From: Malus domestica
Taxonomy: Eukaryota; Streptophyta; Magnoliopsida; Rosales; Rosaceae
Direction: 5' to 3'
Assembly: GCF_042453785.1 (NCBI RefSeq)
Contig: NC_091670.1
Location: 38,885,501-38,949,500 of the forward strand
DNA: 64,000 bases
The notes beneath the pieces were generated by a model. The model did not search any database and was not told the origin of the DNA. It saw only the letters and a list, made by a program, of their open reading frames with translations. The translations under genes and the position numbers were made by a program. Positions 12,650-23,449 of the stretch are shown one piece after another. Position 1 is the first letter of the stretch, and each line of letters opens with the position of its first letter.

Positions 12650-15132
12650 TTCATCGGTAATACACATAACAGACATTTAGATAATATATATTAAGTGACG
12701 TGAAACACGTGTAATAGTTGGACTTCACACACGTGAGTGAAGCTATTCTACTACTACAGGTTCCGCTGTTATCTAAAGTTTTAATTTGTAAAAACCAATT
12801 AACATTTAATGTAGTGAGGAATCCAACTTCTTGTAAAATTAATTATTGCAATTTTTTTAATTGGGACGATTCACATCCTCACTTGAACTATCATTTCAAA
12901 AGTAGCACATGAAAAATAAAAACACTTGATTATATATAAGTTGATTAGTGTATATGTGAACACACACTATATATATATTGGAAATTTTAATATTTAATAT
13001 TTATATTTCCGAATTGAATGGAAATAAAAAGTTGTAACCCTTATTCAACATATGTGTTAATAAAGCAATTAGATTCTATTTTCCAACAATATATTCCAAA
13101 CATGTTATAATGATATTTTAAATTTGGGATGGATGTTCATGAAGAGTTGTTAATTGATTTTTTGCTCATTTGAAATAAAGGAAAACTAATGAAAAGGGTT
13201 TGAAAATTTTGAGTTTTAACGATAAGAACAAAATAAAGGGTAAAGTGAATAGTACCAGGATTGACTTTTTAGTGTAAAAATGTGGTTTATTGTTAAAATA
13301 AACAGTACCGGAAGTTTTTCGTTAAAATTTCCTTTAAATAATTGAATGAAAAACATTACACAAACTATCTAGTCATGATTGGAAACAAAAAAAATAAAAT
13401 TGATATCTCAGATAATGAGACGATCTTGTGTGGGACAACTTAGTATATAACTTTGTGGTATATTATTCTGTCAACCAACGTGGACAATGGGACCAAGTGT
13501 TTGCTTATGAATGAAGTAAATCACCACCATTGTAAATTTCAATAGTCACCACAAAAGAATTAATCATCGGTAACTATTTTGTTTTTAGTATTCAGTCTTT
13601 CAGCTAAGAATAGGAGAAAACTATATAGAGAAAAGAATAAAAGAGGAAAGGTAATGAAGTAAAAAGAAATTGTGATGAAATGTTATATAAAATGAAAACT
13701 AAAAACTAAAAGCAACTTGAAATGATTTTGCTTTGAGTTTTTGTTTCATGCATTCTCCTTCATTTGTTTATCCTCCATTCTCTCTTCCTTAGTTGATTAC
13801 AAAATTAACCCTAAGTTAACTTATGTTTGGTACAATACTTCTCCCTCTAATATGAAGGATTGGTTACAATAATTAAGGCCATGCTTCTAACCATTACAGT
13901 AAGTCTCTATCAACTGAGAGTGAATCTTATGTTGAATAACTAAAGCCTTGCCTAATAGTTTAAATGGATTTGGACCTCTTCATCCACTGTCAATTAATTT
14001 TGAGTTGGATGCTCATATTTAAATACACAGTCAGATCTCGATTTACTTCATACAAAGGAAATTTGACAAGCTTAATGAATAAGTTGAGGTTCTACCATAA
14101 AATCAAATGACAATATGAGAGTAGCCCAATACTTATAAGCACATGCAAGGTCCATTTTTTCGATGTGGGGTTACTCTCAACACTAAGTTTGGATAAAGAA
14201 CTTCAAAGTACCAAGAAACTTTAAATTCAGTTGCTAAACATGCAGTACATGAACATTACCAATGAACTACTCTAGCATTACAAAACTACTACAATTGGTA
14301 TAATCAAACCTTTGTATGTTTGTTCTTTCGTTCTTAAAAATTAGTGGTAGCTAGAATCAAACTTGTGTGATGCATAGTGAATTGCAGGGTCACTTTAAAG
14401 GGGAATTATGCAGTGTTTAGTCATTCAAAATGGAAAGGAAGGCAAGTGGGTTATGCTTATGCGGATTGCATTTGCACTGAATCTCAGTTGCTTTATAATA
14501 TCAACTTAGGACTTGGGAGTAGAGTAGATGCTTGCAGCTTGCTTAAATTACTGCTCATCAACAGTGTTTTTTGGTTCCAACCAAACCAAACGAATTATTA
14601 CATTCTTTGCTTTTAATTTCCGTACAGCATGTACACGTGATTGGCCCCATTTTCTTGTCCAACTCCAATTTCTTGGTGATTAAAAAAATATTTCAGTGTT
14701 TCGAGAATATGGCTAAAAACTGTATTGGACCATATTTTCGGTACTTTGAAAAATTTCTCATAAGATTGCACCTCCTGGTCAAAACCCTAAAAATTGGAGT
14801 TTGACGTTAACCTGTCAATTTATTTGCCCCATTGCTTGCCACTCGACCCAAGAGACTTTGGCCCGACCCTAAGATCGAGTGCAGGCTCGGTGTTAGAAGC
14901 CCGATAATAACCTTATTTTTAAGGTCATGCGTGCCATTGTTGGTCTCCGAAACCCAATGCATCATGAACCACAAGCCTATGGTGGAACAAATGGGATGGC
15001 CTAGACAAGCATAATTGGCAATTGGCAAAAAGAAGACTGATAATAGGTTTTGGGACGGAAAATATTTTTGGGTAGGGCCTTCTGTGTCACGTTATCTATC
15101 TGCTCAAGGCACACACAAAGAGGCTTTTTACA
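12650..15132. other. Intergenic, no supported gene
   Basis: Holds one inverted copy of the 150-bp repeat (13180-13332). Frames near 14377-14800 and 14807-15028 are short with no domain I can name. Confidence 0.5.
13180..13332 (-). repeat. Dispersed 150-bp repeat, copy 4
   Basis: Reverse-oriented full copy from ggaaaactaatgaaaaggg to gttaaaatttcc. Confidence 0.85.
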
Positions 15133-15850
15133 TTAGAGCAACTTCACCGGGACCAATAGCCTGATGGACGGGCGATTTCTTTTTTACCCAATAGCCCCAG
15201 CTCCTTGCTCCAGCCCATGCGAGCGATTAGGCTGAGGGGGGGCCCGAGTGAGAGGCCCGGCTCGAATCGGTGGCCCGAGAGCCTGAGGCCAAATTATGCA
15301 TGGCCGATGTCAGCCACGTTATAAAAAAATTTGCGTCAGGCGCATGTCACCGACAACTTTAAGTGGGGTCCGCGGTGTAGACGGTTGAAATATTACCATT
15401 GGTGGGCCATGTGGCACGTTCTCGTCAGTTGGATTTCAACGGTTACTTTTTCTAGACCGTTGGATTTCCAACGGTAAAAAAAATTTCAAACCTTCCACAA
15501 TATCAGTCGTTGGATTTAAGATCCACGGTCCACGTTATTCGCCTTAAATTTTTTTTTTTTTTAAAGTCACATTAAAAAATTCAGATATGTTACTGTTGTG
15601 CCACGTGGCACAATATGGAGGGTTGGATTTTTTTTTTTAATCCAACAGTAAAAATTAATTAAGTTAATAAAAAAATGTTAAAAATTAATAAAAAATACGA
15701 TTTTTTTAAATTAAAAAAATTGATTTTATTTTTCTATAAATACCTTCTCATTATCTTCTACCTTACACCACAATTTCATATTTTCTCAAATACTTTCAAC
15801 CACATTCCAATCTTTCTCTCAAAGTTTCAATCTAATTGGTTTTCAACAAA

Positions 15851-16925
15851 ATGACTAATGATGCAGGTACGAATTGGACACTAATTGAAGATGTTACATT
15901 GTGTTCTTGCTAGGTTGAAGTTACTCATGATCCGATTACTGGTAATGAGATGCAGTTGCAAGAAATGTGGAGTCTTATTCATACTTTTTTCTTGAGAAAA
16001 TCGGTGGGAAAAGAACGAAAGAATCGATGTCCAGTCGTTGGAGAATACTCAGTCAATAGTTTAGTCTTTGGAGAGACGTCTTGACACAAACTAGTAGTAA
16101 TCTTCGAAGTGGGGAAAATTTAGCAAGATCATGTAACAATATATTATTTATTTGTTTGTACTGTACCCAAATTTAAATTAGCTACTTTGATTGTAATTAT
16201 TTCTTCTCCCACATTGTGTAGACACTTCAAGCACAAGCTTGGTATAATGCCAAAACCAAAAACAAAAACAATCATTCACCCGGTGGGAATGTTGGAATAT
16301 TGTCAAAGATTGTCCTAAATTCAGAGTTGTGCTTGTCGGTCCAGAAGTTGTCATGAACATCACCTCTCTACACTCTATGCCCGATCATGCCTCGTATGTT
16401 CATGAAACCGACATAGAAGAAATGCCGGAAATGCCCCCTGAACAAGGGTTGGGGTCAACCCATTATCCAATTGGGCCTCAAGGTAAGAAGACTTCAAAGA
16501 GAAAAGGGAGTGCTTCCAAGAATGATTATGCAAAATATATGGAAGAACTTGCTTGCCAAGGTGAATTGACTTTGGTGCAGGAAATGGCTAAATTTGAGGC
16601 TGATAAGGCTAGAAAGAAGGTAAAAGCTGCAGCTGTTGAAAGATTATTTCAAGCTAATGAGAGAGAAAAAGAGCTACTCAGGCAAGAAAAGGAAGAGCTT
16701 AAAGAAGAAAGAAGGGCTCAACAAGATCGTGACATTATGAAGGAGCCTATAGAGGCGATGTCTCCGAATTCTAAATATTTTGGAATTCGAAGAAAGCAGA
16801 TGTGGTGCGAAAGAGGCGTGTAAGAGAAGCGAGAGCAAGAGGAGATGGTCCTAGCACCACAAGAGGAGATGATCCTAGCACCACAAATTGGTTAGGTGAT
16901 GATTTTCCATTCACGATGGATTAGG
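15851..16925 (+). pseudogene. Harbinger Myb/SANT-like accessory protein, broken
   Basis: The start at 15851 reads MTNDAGTNWTLIEDVTLCSC and then hits a stop at 15911, where relatives normally have Trp. Later pieces resume the Myb/trihelix-like pattern (VEVTHDPITGNEMQ, W..I..FF, SRWRILSQ). A long open part at 16329-16823 encodes a basic stretch (KKTSKRKGSASKNDYAKYME) and a charged coiled coil (about 16570-16740, rich in K, E and R) typical of the C-terminal half. The product normally binds the element's ends and helps import the transposase. Further shifts occur between 16000 and 16330. The family's usual tail (NWLGDDFPFTMD) ends near 16923. Confidence 0.8.
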
Positions 16926-17251
16926 GAATTTGTTTTTAATTGGAGCCCATAATTTTCCAATCACTTTGAATTGTAATTTCTTATTTATTGAATAGAATAC
17001 TTTATGTTGTTTCCAATTTATTGAATTTAGTACTTTATTTAAACTAAGAGTATATTTATTTAATTTGATAATTTATTTAAACTAAGAGAATCTTTATTCA
17101 AAGGACATAAACACACCAAATAAAATTACATAAACATACCAAATAAAATTACAAACACACCAAATAAAAAAAACTCACTAAATGAACTTAAAAAACACAC
17201 CAAACAAAATTAAATAAACACACCAAATAAAAACAAACACACTAAATGAAC

Positions 17252-18659
17252 TTAAGTTTCTTGAGCTTGTTTCAATTCCCACAGGTGCTCAATCAAGTCA
17301 ATTTGCGAGGCATTGTGCATATATGGGTCCTGAAGTGAAGTATATCGTTGAATAAGCCTTTCATTATAACATCCATCACTTTGTAATGGCTCGTGTTGCA
17401 CGGGTTCTTCAGTGGTGTCATGCACATAATATATTTATGTTTTGGAATTGTTCATCGTGTTTGGCTCATATTCATCAACGACATCATAATCGTACTCATC
17501 TTCCACAATCATGTTGTGAAGAATGATGCATGTCATCATGATGGATCGAAGCGATTCTAAATCAAACATTTTGGCAGCACCCCTAACAATCACCCAACGA
17601 GCTTGGATGATACCAAAACAACACTCCACATCATTCCTACACCCTTATTGACAACTTGCAAAGTGTTTTTCCTTTGCAGTTCGTGGACAGGACACTGTTT
17701 TGACAAACGATGACCACCTTGGGTAAATGCCGTCTGCTAGGTATTATGGCCTCTGGTACTTATGTCTGTTGACCCAGTACGTGACTCTTGGTGCATTTCC
17801 TTGCAGGACATCGTTGAACACTAGGGATCGGCCAAGGACATTAAGGTCATTTTGAGCTCCCGGAACACCAAAAAAACGTGCCAAATCCATGTATCAAATG
17901 ATGCCACCATCTCAAAAATGATACTTTTTGCTCATTTTCTATCCCCATAAGCTCATTGTCATGCACTTGGACAATTTTTCCAGGTCCAGTGCATACAATC
18001 GATGCTTCTAATCATCTCAGGAAAACCTCGCATCTCGCTATTCTTCATAAGCCTTTACAAGTCCATCTCAGTAGGTCTCCAGAGATATTCTGTGGTGTAG
18101 ATAGATTCGATTGTGGAACAAAACCTCATCTAGAACTCAAGAATGGTTGATTTCCCCATCCTTGCTATCTCATCCACTTGGTCTGCAAATGCTCCATATG
18201 CAAACATCCGCAAGGCAGCAATAATTTTTTGCTTAGGAAGGAGACCCATAACACCAAAATCAATCTTCTTTTGCACAAAGTAAGAATCATGGTTGCAAAC
18301 AACAATCATGATTTTGTTGAACAAATGTCGTTCCATTCTAAAATGACGTCTAAAGTACGTATCAGGGAATGCACTGTTACGGATAAAATAATCGTCCAAG
18401 AGATCTGTACCTTGTCGTTGCCTGCTTGTATCAATGTTTGCAGAACGACTGGGCTTGGAGATCTGAGCCACAACTTGGATGACTCAACGAGAACGTGAGA
18501 CTCTTTGGCTTCTTGCTTTGTCATTTCTCCTTCTGCGCTCCTCATCCTTTTCCTTTTCCATCTTATTTCGCCCATTTGGAGATTGAACATTTCTTCCCCT
18601 TGCTTAAACAATTCTTTCTCTTGCTCATCGATTTCCCACAACATCCTTGAAGAAGACAT
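17252..18659 (-). pseudogene. HARBI1-like DDE transposase, broken
   Basis: The reading starts at 18659 (MSSSRMLWEIDEQEKELFKQ) and shifts frame near 18470 into LLDDYFIRNSAFPDTYFRR. It continues through a helical region (MERHLFNKIM, KIIAALRMFAYGAFADQVDE) to the DDE nuclease: first Asp in SIDCMHWTWKNCPSAWQ, second in LADGIYPRW, Glu near DVECCFGIIQARW. It then runs on to SLRSIMMTCIILHNMIVEDE and ends ELKQAQET at 17252. Stops interrupt after STILEF (about 18130), twice around SAWQ-AYGDRK, and after NNSKT (17435). Catalytic residues can still be read, so decay is moderate. The role was cutting and pasting the element at TTA sites. Confidence 0.9.
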
Positions 18660-18777
18660 TGTAAGAAGGAAACAGAAACTATAAATAATGATAGAGATTT
18701 TGATTTTGGTGTGTGATTTCTTAGGATGGATGATGGGTTATAAGGAGGAAAAAGAAAGGATTAGGTTGTATATAATA

Positions 18778-19030
18778 CCACGTGGCATGCTATCATTCGT
18801 TAAAAATCTGATTGAAATCTATCCTCAAAAATTGTAAACAGATTGTGACACGTGGCGTGACATGATTGGTTAATAATCTTATCGGAAATCTATCCTCAAC
18901 GATTTTGAAAAGGTAACGACATGTGGCATAACGACATTGGATAAAAATCTTATCGAAATCTATCACCAAAGATTGTCTTTTCGGATAATGACACGTGGCG
19001 CAACGAACGATTAAAAATCTTATCCGAAAT
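18778..19030. repeat. Subterminal repeats of the Harbinger element
   Basis: About four degenerate units of 60-75 bp. Each has an ACACGTGGC or ACATGTGGC core followed by a gattaaaaatcttatcgaaa-type stretch and atctatcctcaa-type sequence. They may be binding sites for the accessory or transposase protein, which is an inference. The CACGTGG cores also resemble plant G-boxes. Confidence 0.6.
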
Positions 19031-19284
19031 TACAAATAAAATTATTTTGTATTATTTTATAAAATAAAAAATACTAATATTTTATTACCTATTGTCATGA
19101 CTATTTAGTTTAGGGGTAGAGATGCAAAAGGTAGTTACTGTTCATTAAAGGCAATTACTGTTCACTGGAGGGGATTGAATAGGAAGTTGCCTTAAGGGGC
19201 ATTTGTCATGCTTGAGTTGCTCTTAGGATCTCACACGAGCCCATTTTTGTGGACTTGAATTTAAGGGGTCTTTGTATGACTTAC

Positions 19285-19645
19285 ACTATGTTTGGATGTG
19301 AAAAATAAACTTGAAATTTGGATAAAAGTAGAATTTATAAATTAACATGCACAAATTCTCTTGTTTGGATTCATAAACATAGAAATTTAGAATTTCCGCA
19401 TGGAAAAAAAGAACTTGGAATTTGGGACCTTCAATTCCTAAGTTTAAATTCCATCTAAGTAGGCGTCATTTCCAATTTGTATGATTGAGAGTTTAAAAAT
19501 AACAAATTTCGTATTTAATTCCATTGTTCTTTTATGTTAACTAAATAAGAAAATTCACAAATTCTATAAAATAAAATCTCGTCATTTCAATTTTCGTCAT
19601 TTTAAAATTTCTTAGTAATCTTAAATTTCTTCATCCAAACATAGT
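19285..19645. mobile_element. MITE with ACTATGTTTGGATG termini
   Basis: The left end ACTATGTTTGGATG and right end CATCCAAACATAGT are perfect inverted repeats 361 bp apart. The interior is AT-rich with repeated aaatttc/gaaattt phrases. I could not read a clear target duplication, so the superfamily (probably hAT) is open. Confidence 0.7.
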
Positions 19646-22265
19646 ATTATGTGTGTCTTGAGTAGATAGATAATGCGATACAGACTCGAATTTAATTATG
19701 TGTGTAATGATTTTGTCAAACCGGAAATTGGTTCTATTAAGCCGGTTTGGTTTTGTTCGGTTTGAAAGACTTAGTCTTCTCAACGAAAGAGGTGCTGTAT
19801 CCCCAATAAATGCAGAGGCACCAAACTTCCCTAAATTGGTCATAAGACAAAGGAAGGAGAGCATTTTCCGGCCCAAGTCTGCCATGGATAGCCACACATA
19901 GCATCGTGTACCCACATATATGTTCCAAAGTTAATTCTATTTGTATCCTATACATTTTTCACACCCAGAATGGTCCAAAAAATTATCAGTTAAATCTTGC
20001 ATATAGAAATTTAATATTTTTTACGACGCTTCTTTTTTTTTTTTAAACAAAATTTATTGTTATTAAGGTGAGAGAGAAGAGTTCAAAATAATTACAATAA
20101 TTTAGTGAATTGAGAGTTTTGAACTCGAGATGTATGAGTAAAAACCTAGCGTCTTATCCACTAAAATATTAAACATGCATTTTTTTATAACGGTTAACTT
20201 GGTACGTAGCATTATAACCAGACTCGTAAAAGTGAACAATTTGGGAACTTGAGCTTGGATGGAAAGAAAAACTTGTTCAATGGTGATCATGATTCATGCA
20301 TGTGAGCATCTTCAGACTGGTAGTAAACGTGTGAAAGACAGAGGAGGCCTAAAACCTTAATTGCAAATATTTAGCCCACCAACTCTGCAAATCTGCATTA
20401 CATGCATATCTGAATGCTGACAAGATCAATTCATTGAAATAAAGATGGGATTGGCACCAGGCTGTCCCACGACAGACCTTTGCTAGCTAGCTATATATAT
20501 TACTAACAACGATTTTGAGAGAAGTTCTAAATTTTTGTTAAACTAACTCAATATATTATTGTCTATTTGGCGTTGTTGATATCTTTTTTGGAGATGCTAT
20601 TGACACTATGCATAGAAACTTCAAACTTATCTAAGCTTCACGTCCCTAAAATCAGATCCACTACTAGAAACCCTAATGAGCTTATGACTAGATTATTCAA
20701 TCCCATGAAATTGTCGTTTTCCATGCAAAAGCCCCTTAACTACTAGGAATTAATCCGAGTTTCACTCTTCCTTATGACACAAAGAATAGGAAACTAATTA
20801 AAACTCTAACCCTAATTTATTCAAGATATAACTATGTAAACCAATTTGACTTGAACTTTATTATTTGACTTCAACGCTACTATTATCGTTATCTGATATA
20901 GTCGTTATGCACTTGAGTTAGTACAAGTTTACTCTTGTAATTTAAAAATCGTGTACAAAATAATTTTTACAAAGCGTCGTGAATAACAACATCGTGTTCA
21001 TGTTAATAATCATATAAAAGCAATTGGAAGCTAATTAATGCATGCATTGATTCATGGTGTGTTGGCTAATTTTGAAGTATGGACCATACTTCATATGGAC
21101 CATCAAATATAAAATTTAATCTCTCCTTGGGCATGCAGCAGAAGATGCAGATGAACTATGGACCATGCTTCATATGGACCATCAAATATAAAATTTAATC
21201 TCTCCTTGGGCATGCAGCAGAAGATGCAGAACTAGAAAATTAAATAGGGTCACCTCCTACTTGGAGTGTCATGTTGTCATTAAATGAAAAAAAAGTAGTC
21301 CACTTCTGTTCGCCATAACATACGTAGAATCTTAAGTTGAAAATTACTGTTATTCAAACTTGAATTAGAAGTTAATCACACTTATTAACTGAAACAACCC
21401 TCGTTAGCGTTTTAACAACTTTAATCATGCATTATATTCCGGCATTTTTTTCTTCCTAATTAATAATTATATGCAAATATTTGCCTAAAGTATTGCATTA
21501 TAGCTGCATGTTTTGGAATCAATGATATAGAGTATTACTCGGTTTGCCACGCTGCTCATACTGTAAGCATTGCACTGCAACAGTGACCGTCGTCGAGCGA
21601 TATTGATGGTGGTATATTTCGGGCGGTAGCGTGGAAGACCAGCCACGAAGCCGTTATTATTTTTTATGGCAATGTCGCAATAGTAATACGTATTTATTCC
21701 ACTTCAAATATAATATAAGACTCGTGATCTCATTTATATTTTAGGTATGACTTGCAATTGTACTAGGACTCGGTCTCATAACTTCCATACTAAAATACTG
21801 TAAAAAATGTAATATAAAATTTTTTTTGAATAATAAAACGTGCAGTTTGTTATATTTTTTTGGGGGTTGGAGTGGAAGCTAACTGGGTTGCTGCTTGCTG
21901 GTTGAAGGTCAATCCTACACCAAATTTGAGATGAGGAGAGTCAACCCCATTGACTAACAGAAGATGGGACCTTAATGTTTGTTAGGTCATCTCGGCTAAA
22001 GTCACATCTAGCCCTAAATTGACAAAAATAATCTCCAACCAAAGATTAAAGGAAAGCGAATAAAAGAACATGCTAAGTTTTGACTTACTGCATACTAAGT
22101 AATGAGAAAAAGAAAAATTTAGTTGCGTAGCGTATTTGGACTTACTTAAGTAGACTAAATTAGAGTGTTTTTTTTTCTTTCTTTGTATAGAAGTTCAAAT
22201 ATCACTTAATGCAATTTAGATTAGATTAAATATCACCGAATAAAAAAACTGCAAAGAAAATGCGT
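19646..22265. other. Intergenic, no supported gene
   Basis: Apart from the 79-bp duplication at 21078-21235, only AT-rich sequence and short frames were seen. A GC-richer patch at about 21548-21650 has no identifiable product. Confidence 0.5.
21078..21235. repeat. 79-bp tandem duplication
   Basis: tatggaccatacttcatatg at 21078 recurs at 21157 as tatggaccatgcttcatatg. The rest of the unit, through gcatgcagcagaagatgcag, is identical apart from the final bases. Near-identity marks it as recent. Confidence 0.95.
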
Positions 22266-22268
22266 TTA

Positions 22269-22660
22269 GACCATCTCCAACCCTGGGCTAAAAGCCAAAT
22301 TACCCCCCAAATTACCCCCCCAAACACTCTCCAACCCATGCTAAAATTTTAGGCTAAATGCCAAATGCTATTTCTGGGCCAAATACCCCCCTAGCTTTAC
22401 CCCTGGGCTAAATGCGAAATGTTTATCGGAATTTAATTTTTTTTAGATTAAAATGTTCATAAAATTAATTTACAATAATCTACATATTTATTTTTTTTTA
22501 AATTGATTTAAGAAAAAAATTTAGGCTAATTTCATTCTTTAATAATTCCGGGCTAAAATTTTAGGGTAGAAGGGTTGGAGCAGAAAAGATGTTTCTGGGC
22601 TAAAAGCTAAATTTTCCGGGCTAAAAAATTTAGCTTTTAGCCCAAAGGTTGGAGATGGTC
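22269..22660. mobile_element. Tourist-like (PIF/Harbinger) MITE
   Basis: A 392-bp unit with ends GACCATCTCCAACC on both sides in inverted orientation, extending as ctgggctaaaagcc / agcttttagccc. It is flanked by TTA at 22266-22268 and 22661-22663. The interior repeats gggctaaa and tagccc motifs. No coding frame. Confidence 0.88.
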
Positions 22661-23216
22661 TTAGTGACATATTGGCTCCCGGTTAAAACTGCCTTACTGC
22701 AATTGGTGACCATTGGTGCTAACAAACTCAAAAGGCTCGTAAGAAAATTATAGAATACATCAATGCACGAAATACATTGCCGAAATTAACAATTAAATTT
22801 TTAACAATTATTTTAAGAATTTAATAAATGAAAACAGTTAAGTTCATCATTAATTTTGTTGACAGTACAACTTTAAATTCATTTAAAAAATAATAATAAT
22901 AATCATATAATCATTTAATCCACATTTACCCTTTATATTTTTTTTATACACAGTTTTCTGTAGCTAGAATTGAAAAAGATACAAAACCAGAAGAACCCAA
23001 CGAAATTCCACTTTTACCCTTTATTTTTTGAATTGCATCGGAGTCCTCAAGGCCACATCACAGCGTAATTATGCCAACACATAAGGGTATTTATGGCAAT
23101 TCAACACAATGATTTCTCTGTTGCACCCAAAGAATGGCTTGCAGAGTTGGCAATGTCGCCTCTCCCCTTTCTCATTCCAAACGACACAGAAACACTCGCA
23201 CACTCACAAATCAGTC

Positions 23217-23316
23217 TCTCTCTCTCTCTCTCTCTCTCTCCCCCTCGGCAGTTAACCTGCTTCAATCTCACCACCTACTCTCTCTCTCCTCTCTCTCTCT
23301 CCCTCTCTCTCTCTTC
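23217..23316 (+). repeat. CT-rich microsatellite in SCAR leader
   Basis: Two CT runs (about 23217-23241 and 23278-23312) sit 140-230 bp upstream of the SCAR start, most likely in its transcribed leader. Confidence 0.85.
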
Positions 23317-23382
23317 AATTCCATTCCTTCATTCATTGCAATTTGCGTGTTATTTGAAAAGCTTGAAGCCTGCCTGGTTGCT

Positions 23383-23409
23383 ATGAAAACATTTTCTCTA
23401 ATTTTCTGA
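23383..23409 (+). promoter_or_regulatory. Possible 8-codon upstream ORF of SCAR
   Basis: ATG at 23383 opens MKTFSLIF and stops at 23407-23409, 40 bp before the SCAR start. If the leader begins in or before the CT run, ribosomes would meet this frame first. It is a candidate only. Confidence 0.4.
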
Positions 23410-23449
23410 GAGCAAGAGAACATCAGCTGGAAGAGTAATTAAGCGAGAG

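Larger units (their letters stand above)
15136..19222. mobile_element. Full-length decayed PIF/Harbinger transposon
   Basis: A 4087-bp element flanked by TTA on both sides (15133-15135 and 19223-19225). The termini are GAGCAACTTCACC on the left and, inverted, GAGCAACTCAAGC on the right, with 16 of the first 22 bases matching. Inside are the two standard Harbinger genes facing each other: a Myb/SANT-like protein on plus (15851-16925) and a HARBI1-like DDE transposase on minus (17252-18659). Both are broken, so the copy cannot move itself. Degenerate repeats lie next to the right end (18778-19030). Confidence 0.92.

Noticed and set aside
14377-14804. Short plus-strand frames between repeats
   Set aside because: No domain, no splice support, AT-rich codon use.
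23093-23409. Two overlapping frames rich in SLSLSL upstream of SCAR
   Set aside because: They are translations of the CT microsatellite in the leader.
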